This document shows, in pieces, positions 1 to 4,963 of a stretch of DNA of 7,160 bases. The position numbers were made by a program, and so were the translations under genes. Origin of the DNA: Deltaproteobacteria bacterium (GTDB lineage: Bacteria; Myxococcota; Myxococcia; Myxococcales; 40CM-4-68-19); assembly GCA_005879095.1 (NCBI GenBank), contig VBLM01000064.1, positions 3,143-10,302 on the forward strand, in the 5' to 3' direction. How positions within the stretch are numbered: position 1 is the stretch's first letter; the number at the start of each line of letters is the position of its first letter. The notes below the pieces were generated by a model that was given only the letters and a program-made list of their open reading frames with translations, was not told where the DNA came from and ran no database searches.

Positions 1-442
1 CGGCGGTGGTCTCCTTGACCGTCGCCAGCACGATGGTGGTGGTGGTGCGGGTCACGCCGGCCAGCCGGCGCAGCGTGTCGGAGATGAGATCGTCGAGGGC
101 TTCGGTGTTGCGGGCCACGACTTTGAGAACGTACGAGTCGAGCCCGGCGACGCGGTGGCATTCCAGCACTTCGGGGATCTGCTGGATTCGTTTGGTGAAC
201 GCATCGTGGTGGCGCGGGTGCGAGATGCGCACGCCGATGAAGGCGCGGATGTCGTTGCCCAGCGCGCGCGGGTCGAGGCGTGCGACGTAGCCGCGGATCG
301 CGCCGCTGGCGTCGAGCTTGCGGATGCGGTCGGCGACGGAGGGCTGCGAGAGGCCCACCGCGGACGCGATCTGCACCTGGGTGGTGCGCGCGTCCTGCTG
401 CAGGAGATCGAGAATCCTATAATCTATAGGATCTAATTTCAT
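1..442 (-). CDS. Lrp/AsnC-family transcriptional regulator (C-terminus beyond window)
   Basis: Reading the minus strand from the ATG at 442-440 gives 147 codons with no stop before the window edge, close to the usual 150-160 residues, so only a short tail is missing. The protein opens MKLDPIDYRILDLLQQDART, a typical Lrp start. A helix-turn-helix follows at about residues 22-43 (AxAVGLSQPSVADRIRKL), then the 'G-I-xGY-ARLDP' linker at 47-58. From about 65 onward is a RAM (AsnC ligand-binding) domain, with 'V-ECHRVAGLDSYVLKV' and 'VTRTTTTIVLATVKE'. Such proteins bind DNA as dimers and octamers and respond to amino acids or related small molecules. The effector here is unknown. The gene is divergent from the VOC gene, and its first codons (TTA, ATA and AGG among them) are AT-rich compared with the rest and contain an inverted repeat. 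There is no clear Shine-Dalgarno before the ATG. Family assignment is firm; the target genes are inferred from position only. Confidence 0.95.
   Translation of the reverse strand, partial: MKLDPIDYRILDLLQQDARTTQVQIASAVGLSQPSVADRIRKLDASGAIRGYVARLDPRALGNDIRAFIGVRISHPRHHDAFTKRIQQIPEVLECHRVAGLDSYVLKVVARNTEALDDLISDTLRRLAGVTRTTTTIVLATVKETTA
414..432. promoter_or_regulatory. Perfect inverted repeat inside the 5' end of the regulator gene, candidate autoregulatory operator
   Basis: ATCCTATA (414-421) and TATAGGAT (425-432) form a perfect 8-bp inverted repeat around a 3-bp centre. It covers codons 4 to 10 of the Lrp-like gene. A third copy of the half site, TATAGGA, lies at 456-462, 31 bp from the copy at 425-431, which is close to three helical turns. 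Several half sites on one helix face is the arrangement expected for multimeric Lrp/AsnC binding. The assignment as the regulator's own operator is inference. Confidence 0.5.
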
Positions 443-453
443 TTTGCCGTTTA

Positions 454-482
454 CATATAGGACCTTGCCCCACATTGTGCAA
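454..482 (-). promoter_or_regulatory. Putative sigma70-type promoter of the Lrp-like gene
   Basis: On the minus strand TTGCAC (482-477) and TATATG (459-454) are separated by exactly 17 nt. Transcription would start near 447, only a few bases before the ATG at 442, so the mRNA would be almost leaderless. This fits the lack of a Shine-Dalgarno. The -35 match is only 3 of 6, so this is a suggestion from spacing and position. Confidence 0.4.
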
Positions 483-492
483 GGGGCACAAT
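465..492 (+). promoter_or_regulatory. Putative promoter of the VOC-kinase-GST run
   Basis: TTGCCC (465-470) and CACAAT (487-492) are 16 nt apart. The -10-like hexamer sits exactly 6 nt before the ATG at 499, which would put the transcription start at or beside the A of the start codon. It overlaps the leftward promoter and the 473-493 palindrome. The hexamers are weak (4 of 6 each), so confidence is modest. Confidence 0.35.
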
Positions 493-493
493 G
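473..493. promoter_or_regulatory. Palindrome in the divergent intergenic region, candidate operator
   Basis: CATTGTGC (473-480) and GCACAATG (486-493) are perfect 8-bp inverted arms separated by AAGGG. The palindrome covers the -35-like element of the leftward promoter and the -10-like element of the rightward promoter, so a protein bound here could control both directions. A terminator role is unlikely, because no T-run follows on either side and the element precedes both genes. Its sequence differs from the TATAGGA repeats, so a second regulator is possible. Confidence 0.45.
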
Positions 494-498
494 CCGGC

Positions 499-870
499 AT
501 GCACAAGAGCCGGCTGGCCACGTTCGTGATCGATTGCGAGACGCAGGACCTGGAGGCCGCGGCACGCTTCTGGAGCGAGGCGCTGGGACGAGCCGTCTCG
601 ACCACCAACGACGCCGGCTATCTCGAGCTGGCCACGGCTTCGGAAGAGCCGCAGCTGCTGGTGCAGAAAGTTCCTCATCCGAGCCGGATCCATCTCGACA
701 TCGAGTCGGACGATCTGGAGGCGGAGGTGCGGCGGCTGGAGGGGCTGGGGGCAAAGCGCGTCGCGTTCGTCAAGCGGTGGTGGGTGATGGAGGCGCCGAC
801 CGGGCAGCGGTTCTGCGTGGTCAATCCGCAGCGCGGGCCTTTGGACGAGCGCGTCAACGAATGGCCGTAG
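499..870 (+). CDS. VOC-superfamily (glyoxalase/bleomycin-resistance-like) protein
   Basis: This 123-residue protein has the layout of the Glyoxalase_6-like branch of the vicinal oxygen chelate fold. The opening strand FVIDCET (9-15) leads into 'ARFWSEALG' (22-30). Next come 'YLELAT', 'QLLVQKVP' (52-59) and the strand RIHLDI (63-68) with a possible metal-ligand His65. 'DDLEAEVRRLEGLGA' (71-85) follows, and the final strands carry 'WVMEAPTGQRFCVV' (95-108). Members bind small ligands or metals for isomerase, lyase, dioxygenase or drug-binding functions, and the substrate cannot be told from sequence. ATG 499 is preferred because the residues it begins with match the family start; an in-frame TTG at 475 would add eight unlikely residues. 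It is probably the first gene of the run, divergent from the Lrp-like regulator, and its end overlaps the next gene by 10 bases. Confidence 0.88.
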   Translation: MHKSRLATFVIDCETQDLEAAARFWSEALGRAVSTTNDAGYLELATASEEPQLLVQKVPHPSRIHLDIESDDLEAEVRRLEGLGAKRVAFVKRWWVMEAPTGQRFCVVNPQRGPLDERVNEWP

Positions 871-1730
871 GGAAGCCCTGGTCGCCCGAGCGCGTCGTCT
901 CCGTCGAGCTGGCGCGCGAGCTGATCGAAGCGCAGTTTCCGCAGCTCTCGCCCGCGCGCGTGGCGGCGCTCGGCGAGGGGTGGGACAACAGCGTCTTTTC
1001 CGTCGACGGCGAGTGGGTCTTCCGCTTTCCGCGGCGGCAGATCGCGGTGCCGCTGATCGAGCGGGAGCTGCGCGTGCTGCCGGCCCTGGCCGGCGCACTG
1101 CCGCTGCCGGTGCCGAATCCGGAGCTGATCGGCACTGGAGGCAAGCGCTTTCCGTGGACGTTTGCCGGACATCGCCTGCTGCCGGGGCGCACCGCGGATC
1201 AGGCGGCGCTCACTGTCGAGCAGCGGAGCGCCGCCGCGGCGCCGCTCGGACGGTTTCTGCACGCATTGCACGCGCTGCCGCTGAATGCGGGCCCCGATTC
1301 ATTCGATCGACTGGACGCGGAGTGGATGCGCGCCCGGACCGCGGAGCGGCTGAGCGAGCTCAGCATCGAGAGGCCGCGGTGGTTCGACGATCCGGTTCGC
1401 AAGCCCGTCCTGCGCGCGCTGGTGCACGGCGACTTGCATGCACGGCAGATCCTCGTCGACGGTGGGGTCGTGACTGGCATCATCGACTGGGGCGACGTGC
1501 ACTTCGGCGACCCGGCTTGCGATCTCGCCATCGCGTGGACGTTTCTGCCTCCTCCGGGACGCGCGGCATTTTTCGCTGCGTACGGTTCCGTCGATCCGGA
1601 GACCTGGTCGCTCGCGCGCCTGCGCGGCCTGCATCTCTCGGCGGCGCTCGGCGTCTACGCGAAGCACACGTCCGACGATCGGCTGCTGCGCGAATCGCTT
1701 GCTGCGATCGATTTGGTTTGCACCTCGTGA
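861..1730 (+). CDS. Aminoglycoside-phosphotransferase-fold small-molecule kinase
   Basis: The 289-residue protein has the APH/choline-kinase-like fold. A nucleotide-binding N-lobe carries 'LGEGWDNSVFSVDGEWVFRFPR' features at 37-58. The catalytic loop is LVHGDLHARQILVD (187-200, with Asp191 the expected catalytic base). The metal-binding segment is IIDWGDVHFGDPACDLA, with Asp209 taking the role of the Asp in a kinase DFG motif. The usual Asn of HGDLHxxN is Gln196 here; a His or Gln at this place is, from memory, seen in a subgroup of environmental phosphotransferases with the same 'DWGD-H-GDP' and 'FLPPxxRAAFF-AYG' segments. Family members phosphorylate hydroxyls of aminoglycosides, macrolides or metabolites; a resistance role is not shown here. 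ATG 861 overlaps the VOC stop by 10 bases, which implies translational coupling and a shared transcript. Confidence 0.88.
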   Translation: MAVGKPWSPERVVSVELARELIEAQFPQLSPARVAALGEGWDNSVFSVDGEWVFRFPRRQIAVPLIERELRVLPALAGALPLPVPNPELIGTGGKRFPWTFAGHRLLPGRTADQAALTVEQRSAAAAPLGRFLHALHALPLNAGPDSFDRLDAEWMRARTAERLSELSIERPRWFDDPVRKPVLRALVHGDLHARQILVDGGVVTGIIDWGDVHFGDPACDLAIAWTFLPPPGRAAFFAAYGSVDPETWSLARLRGLHLSAALGVYAKHTSDDRLLRESLAAIDLVCTS

Positions 1731-1752
1731 GCGGCGCGCGCATCAAAGGCGC

Positions 1753-1757
1753 GGAGG
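1753..1757 (+). promoter_or_regulatory. Ribosome binding site of the GST gene
   Basis: GGAGG sits 8 nt before the ATG at 1766. It is the only strong Shine-Dalgarno I see before a gene start in this window. It fixes the GST start and suits a gene internal to an operon, unlike the apparently leaderless first genes. Confidence 0.75.
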
Positions 1758-1765
1758 TTTGCACG

Positions 1766-2344
1766 ATGAAGCTCTATTTCAAGCCGGGCGCATGCTCGCT
1801 CTCTCCCCACATCGTCGCGCGCGAGGCGGCCCTGCCGTTCGAGCTGGTCCGCGCCGACACGAAGTCTCCCGAGTTCCGGCAATTGAACCCGAAAGGATAC
1901 GTGCCGGTGCTGCAGCTCGAGGACGGCCAGCCGCTCACCGAGGGCGTGGTCATCGTGCAGTATCTCGCCGACCGCAAACCCGAGGCGCAGCTGGCGCCGA
2001 AGAACGGCACGCTCGAACGCTACCGACTGCAGGAATGGCTGAACTACATCGCCACCGAGCTGCACAAAGGGTATGCGGGGATGGCGCGCAAGCCGCCCGA
2101 AGAGAAACAGGCGCTGCTCGATTCGCTCTCGCAGAAGTTCGGCTACGTCGCGGGCCGCCTTGCTCCCGGCCCGTTCCTGCTCGGCGAGCGGTTCACGGTC
2201 GCCGACGCGTACCTCTTCACCGTCCTCACCTGGTCACCCGCCCGCGGGGTGGACCTTGCGCAATGGCCGGCCCTCAAGGCCTATTACGAGCGGATCGCGG
2301 CGCGTCCGGCGGTCAAGGAGGCGCTGCGCGCGGAAGGCGGCTGA
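1766..2344 (+). CDS. Beta-class glutathione S-transferase
   Basis: This 192-residue protein begins MKLYFKPGACSLSPHI, the beta-class start in which Cys10 forms a mixed disulfide with glutathione. The thioredoxin-fold half continues with 'LNPKGYVPVL', whose cis-proline precedes the last strands, and with 'LTEGVVIVQYLAD', which contacts glutathione. The helical half includes 'EWLNYIATELHKG' and the N-capping segment 'GERFTVADAYLFTVLTW', both very like E. coli GstA. It is about ten residues shorter than GstA, and most of the difference lies between the second strand and 'NPKG'. The enzyme is cytosolic and conjugates glutathione to electrophiles or acts as a disulfide or peroxide reductase. A clear Shine-Dalgarno, GGAGG at 1753-1757, lies 8 nt before ATG 1766. 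It follows the kinase gene by 35 bp, so it is probably in the same operon. Confidence 0.95.
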   Translation: MKLYFKPGACSLSPHIVAREAALPFELVRADTKSPEFRQLNPKGYVPVLQLEDGQPLTEGVVIVQYLADRKPEAQLAPKNGTLERYRLQEWLNYIATELHKGYAGMARKPPEEKQALLDSLSQKFGYVAGRLAPGPFLLGERFTVADAYLFTVLTWSPARGVDLAQWPALKAYYERIAARPAVKEALRAEGG

Positions 2345-2346
2345 GC

Positions 2347-2385
2347 ATGAAGATCGGAATCGTCGCGCAGGCATGCGCAGGGTGA
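2347..2385 (+). other. Tiny 12-codon open frame, possible gene remnant or leader
   Basis: Two bases after the GST stop an ATG opens MKIGIVAQACAG followed by TGA. It reads like the first strand of a Rossmann or P-loop protein that stops at once. It also contains a 7-bp direct repeat, GCGCAGG, at 2365-2371 and 2375-2381. It may be a decayed gene start, a coupling peptide between the GST gene and the kinase at 2399, or chance. No function is claimed. Confidence 0.2.
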
Positions 2386-2398
2386 ATCGGTAATCGAA

Positions 2399-2833
2399 TT
2401 GATCGTGCTCATCGGTCTTCCCGCTTCGGGGAAGAGCAGCTTCTACCAGGAGCGCTTCGCCGCCACGCATGCGCTGGTGAGCAAGGACCTCCTGCCGCGC
2501 GGCGCGCGGCAGTCTTCCGAGATCGAACGGCATCTGGCACATGGCTCCTCGGTGGTGATCGACAACACCAACCCGCGCATCGCCGATCGCGAGCCGCTGA
2601 TCGCGCTTGGACGGCGCTTCGGCGCGCGCGTCGTCGGATATTTTTTCCCGCCGGAGGTCGGAGAAAGCTTGAAGCGCAACCAGGGCCGGACGGAGAAGCG
2701 GGTGCCCAAGGTGGCCGTCTTCATCGCGGCGAAGCGCATGCAGCGGCCGGCGCTGGCGGAAGGATTCGACGAGCTCTACGAAGTGCGGCTCGTTTCCGGC
2801 GGCGGCTTCGACGTCCGCAGCCTGACCAGCTGA
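2399..2833 (+). CDS. Small P-loop kinase resembling the kinase domain of polynucleotide kinase (PNKP-like, AAA_33)
   Basis: The 144-residue protein is a single P-loop kinase domain. MIVLIGLPASGKSSF gives the Walker A (GLPASGKSS, 6-14). 'VSKDLLPRG' (27-35) holds an Asp at the position of the PNK catalytic base. 'SSVVIDNTNPRIADR' (50-64) is the hallmark 'xxIDNTNP' segment of PNKP. 'GYFF' is followed by the Arg-rich lid (NQGRTEKRVP) and 'KRMQRPALAEGFDELYEV', which matches the end of the eukaryotic PNKP kinase domain. It probably phosphorylates the 5'-OH of a nucleic acid or a related substrate, but there is no fused phosphatase or ligase. The TTG start at 2399 gives the usual first strand; GTG 2405 is the alternative. 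It begins 54 bp after the GST gene. Its last 58 bp overlap, in antisense, the end of the radical SAM gene. Confidence 0.8.
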   Translation: MIVLIGLPASGKSSFYQERFAATHALVSKDLLPRGARQSSEIERHLAHGSSVVIDNTNPRIADREPLIALGRRFGARVVGYFFPPEVGESLKRNQGRTEKRVPKVAVFIAAKRMQRPALAEGFDELYEVRLVSGGGFDVRSLTS

Positions 2834-4020
2834 TCGGCAATCTGCACGTGCCTGCGCCACTGGCCGTGCATCGCGCCGGTCGATTCCATCCTCTGCATTT
2901 CCTGCAGCACCGCCGGCTCGATCGGCGAGGGCGTGCGCCCGCGCAGCGGCGTGCCCGGCAGCGGCATGAAGGCGTGGCTGTGGATGCGCGCACCGAGGTC
3001 GATCAGCTGCTGCGCGAGCTTCAGCGACAATGCGCGGTCTTCGGCGGTCTCGCCCGGCAGGCCGAGCAGGAAATCGACGTCGGGCCGGAAGCCGAATTCT
3101 CTTGCAAGCCTGACCGATTCGATAACTTCGGCAACGCCGTGGCCGCGGTGCGTCTCGCGGAGGACTCGTTCCGATCCCGATTGGCCGCCGATCACCAGCG
3201 TGTCGTTGTCGACGTACTTCTTGAGCGCCGCCAGCGATTCGCGCGTGACGTGCTCGGGGCGGCATTCGGAGGGAAAGGTGCCGAAGTAGATCTTGCCCTG
3301 CGGCGGCAACTCCTCGCGCACCGCCGCCAGCAGCTCTTCGACCGCCGCCAGGTTGACGCTGGTGTCGGTCGAGCCGTAGCTCAGGCAAGTGGGGGTGAGA
3401 AATCGCATGTAGCGCATGCCGTCCTGGCGCATCCAGCGGACGTGCTCGCGGACGTTGGCGATGCTGCGGTGGCGGAAGCGGGCCTTGAACATGAACGGGG
3501 TCTGGCAGAACGAGCATGCGTAGACGCAGCCGCGGGTGATCTCCAGCGCGTTCCACTTTCCCGCGGGCGCGTTGAAGCCGGGGTACTCGTCCAGCGGCCG
3601 GCGCTCGCCAGGACCGTTTGAGCACAAACGATCTCCCTCGAGCCACGCCATCCCGGCGCGCGACGCCGGGTTCCGGAAGAACGAGACGACGGTCGACTCG
3701 CCCTCGCCGAGCGCGACCAGATCGAATCCGGCGCGCAGCGTCTGCAGCGGCTCGGCGGTCGCGTGAACCCCGCCCGCGACGTGCACCGCGCCCGGCGCGC
3801 GCTCCTTGACGAATGCGAGATCTTCGGCGGTCGCGGCGAAGTCCGGCGAATAGAACGACCAGCCGGCGATCGCTCCGGGATTCTCGCGCAACGCTTTGAC
3901 CATCTCCTCGCGATCGCGCGCGAAGACGACCCGCGCCGACGGCTGGTGTGCCTGCAGCGCGGCCGTCACCACGTTGAGGGCGACGACGCCGCTGCGCGCA
4001 TGGTGGACGACGAAAACCAT
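2776..4020 (-). CDS. Radical SAM protein of the B12-binding/radical SAM, MJ_1487-like family
   Basis: This 414-residue protein has an N-terminal Rossmann-like half (about 1-130) of the B12-binding superfamily type, with 'GWSFYSPDF' and 'HVAGGVHATAEP', 'VALGEGESTVVSFF'. It shows no canonical DxHxxG cobalamin motif. The radical SAM half begins 'LEITRGCVYACSFCQTPFMF' with the [4Fe-4S] cysteines Cys165, Cys169 and Cys172 (CX3CX2C). It continues with 'RHRSIANV', 'RFLTPTCLSYGS', 'IYFGTFPSECRPEHV', 'IGGQSGSERVLRETHRGH', 'DFLLGLPGET' and 'HAFMPLPGTPLRG'. These segments match the TIGR04013-type family, known mainly from archaea and of undefined reaction. ATG 4020 is chosen because MVFVVHH makes a natural first strand; TTG 4035 in frame is the alternative. 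There is no Shine-Dalgarno. It diverges from the hydrolase gene across 25 bp, and its tail overlaps the PNKP-like gene in antisense. Confidence 0.88.
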   Translation of the reverse strand: MVFVVHHARSGVVALNVVTAALQAHQPSARVVFARDREEMVKALRENPGAIAGWSFYSPDFAATAEDLAFVKERAPGAVHVAGGVHATAEPLQTLRAGFDLVALGEGESTVVSFFRNPASRAGMAWLEGDRLCSNGPGERRPLDEYPGFNAPAGKWNALEITRGCVYACSFCQTPFMFKARFRHRSIANVREHVRWMRQDGMRYMRFLTPTCLSYGSTDTSVNLAAVEELLAAVREELPPQGKIYFGTFPSECRPEHVTRESLAALKKYVDNDTLVIGGQSGSERVLRETHRGHGVAEVIESVRLAREFGFRPDVDFLLGLPGETAEDRALSLKLAQQLIDLGARIHSHAFMPLPGTPLRGRTPSPIEPAVLQEMQRMESTGAMHGQWRRHVQIADQLVRLRTSKPPPETSRTS

Positions 4021-4026
4021 TCCCGC

Positions 4027-4039
4027 TTTGTGCAATAGT
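4027..4039. promoter_or_regulatory. Back-to-back -10-like hexamers in the 25-bp divergent gap
   Basis: Only 25 bp separate the radical SAM start (ATG, 4020, minus) and the hydrolase start (GTG, 4046, plus). Leftward, CACAAA (4032-4027 on the minus strand) lies 6 nt before the ATG. Rightward, AATAGT (4034-4039) lies 6 nt before the GTG. If both are used, both mRNAs start at their start codons and any -35 elements lie inside the opposite gene. The call rests on repeated spacing and is tentative. Confidence 0.35.
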
Positions 4040-4045
4040 GCGGGC

Positions 4046-4963
4046 GTGCGCGTCTACACCGGCCTCGACGTGCAGTCCGACTTCGGCGGGCGGTTCCCCT
4101 GGAAGAGCCGTCTGGTCGAGGTGGACCACGGCGTGCGGCAGGCGGTGGTCGACGAAGGTCCGCGCTCGGGATTGACGTTCCTGCTCCTGCACGGCAACCC
4201 GACCTGGGGATTTCTTTATCGAAAGTTTATCGAACGTTTGTCGCCGAAATATCGCGTGATCGTCCCCGACCACGCCGGCTTCGGCCGTAGCGACAAGCCG
4301 CGCGATCCGCGCTGGTACACGCTCGACCGCCACATCGCGAATCTCGGCAAGGTCCTTCGCGAGCTCGACGCCGGCCGCGTGGTGCCGGTGGTGCAGGACT
4401 GGGGCGGACCGATCGGCATGGGCTGGGCCACGCGCAACCCGGACAAGGTCAAGGGCGTGGTGGTGCTCAACACCGCGGCGTTCGTGCGCGATCCGAAAGT
4501 CAAGCTGCCCTGGCTGTTCAAGTTCCTCGTCCTCGGCAAGGGCGGATGGAAGCGGGTGGTGCAATCGAATCTCTTCGTCGAGCTGCTTCTCGCCCGCGGC
4601 GGCCCGCGCAAGCTGACCGACGAGGAATTGAATCCGTATCGCGCGCCGTTTCCCACGCCCGACGATCGCGTCGGCATCGCGCGCTTTCCGCAGCTGATCC
4701 CGGAGACGAAGAAGCAGGGACACGAGTCGTGGGCGACGATGGCGCAGATCGAGGACGGGCTCGCGCGCCTGCGCGAGAAGCCGGCGCTGATCTGCTGGGC
4801 CTTGAAAGACCGCGCTTTTCGCAAGCCGATGCTGCAGCGCTGGCAGCACGTCTTCACCCGCGTCGATGGGCCGCACCTCCTGCCCGACGCCGGGCACTTC
4901 CTCCAGGAACATGCGCCGGGACCGATTCTCGATCAGATCGAGCGCTGGGCCGCGACGCTTTGA
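4046..4963 (+). CDS. Haloalkane dehalogenase-like alpha/beta hydrolase (subfamily III / OleB-like)
   Basis: The 305-residue protein has the haloalkane dehalogenase fold. The oxyanion-hole loop is HGNPTWGFLYR (49-59). 'VPDHAGFGRSDKPRD' follows, and the nucleophile elbow is VVQDWGGPIGMGWA with Asp118. After the cap domain ('NTAAF', 'YRAPFPTP', 'ARFPQLIP') come 'LICWALKDRAF' with acid Asp255 and 'DAGHFLQE' with base His284. Asn51 and Trp119 would be the halide-stabilising pair. An Asp-His-Asp triad with Asn and Trp is the pattern reported for HLD subfamily III, which includes OleB, a beta-lactone decarboxylase of olefin synthesis. No oleA, oleC or oleD lies in the window, so the substrate may be a haloalkane, a beta-lactone or another ester-like compound. 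GTG 4046 is chosen because upstream codons read into the divergent gene. Its stop overlaps the methyltransferase start by 4 bases. Confidence 0.85.
   Translation: MRVYTGLDVQSDFGGRFPWKSRLVEVDHGVRQAVVDEGPRSGLTFLLLHGNPTWGFLYRKFIERLSPKYRVIVPDHAGFGRSDKPRDPRWYTLDRHIANLGKVLRELDAGRVVPVVQDWGGPIGMGWATRNPDKVKGVVVLNTAAFVRDPKVKLPWLFKFLVLGKGGWKRVVQSNLFVELLLARGGPRKLTDEELNPYRAPFPTPDDRVGIARFPQLIPETKKQGHESWATMAQIEDGLARLREKPALICWALKDRAFRKPMLQRWQHVFTRVDGPHLLPDAGHFLQEHAPGPILDQIERWAATL

Noticed and set aside
418..423. Perfect TATAAT on the plus strand as a -10 for rightward transcription
   Set aside because: The matching -35 region (near 395-400) is poor, and the hexamer is part of the inverted repeat in the regulator coding sequence; a promoter is possible but not supported.
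475..498. TTG 475 as start of the VOC gene
   Set aside because: It would add eight residues not expected for the family and would lie within the promoter-like and palindromic sequence.
444..860. Upstream extension of the phosphotransferase frame through the VOC gene
   Set aside because: The extra residues are Arg/Gly/Ala-rich with no family similarity, while the VOC protein in the other frame is well supported; the kinase begins naturally at ATG 861.
2834..3621. Plus-strand open frames opposite the radical SAM gene
   Set aside because: They lack recognisable motifs and mirror the minus-strand gene, whose iron-sulfur cluster site and family segments are clear.
4021..4035. TTG 4035 as start of the radical SAM gene
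   Set aside because: It adds only MHKAG before a natural first strand at ATG 4020 and has no ribosome binding site; kept as an alternative only.
3896..4045. Longer N-terminus of the hydrolase reaching back to 3896
   Set aside because: These codons overlap the beginning of the radical SAM gene in antisense, and the residues are unlike the start of any haloalkane dehalogenase.
2234..4912. A very long (892-codon) open frame on the minus strand across several genes
   Set aside because: It is low-complexity Arg/Ala/Gly-rich sequence antisense or out of frame to well-supported genes on both strands, a usual by-product of high GC content.
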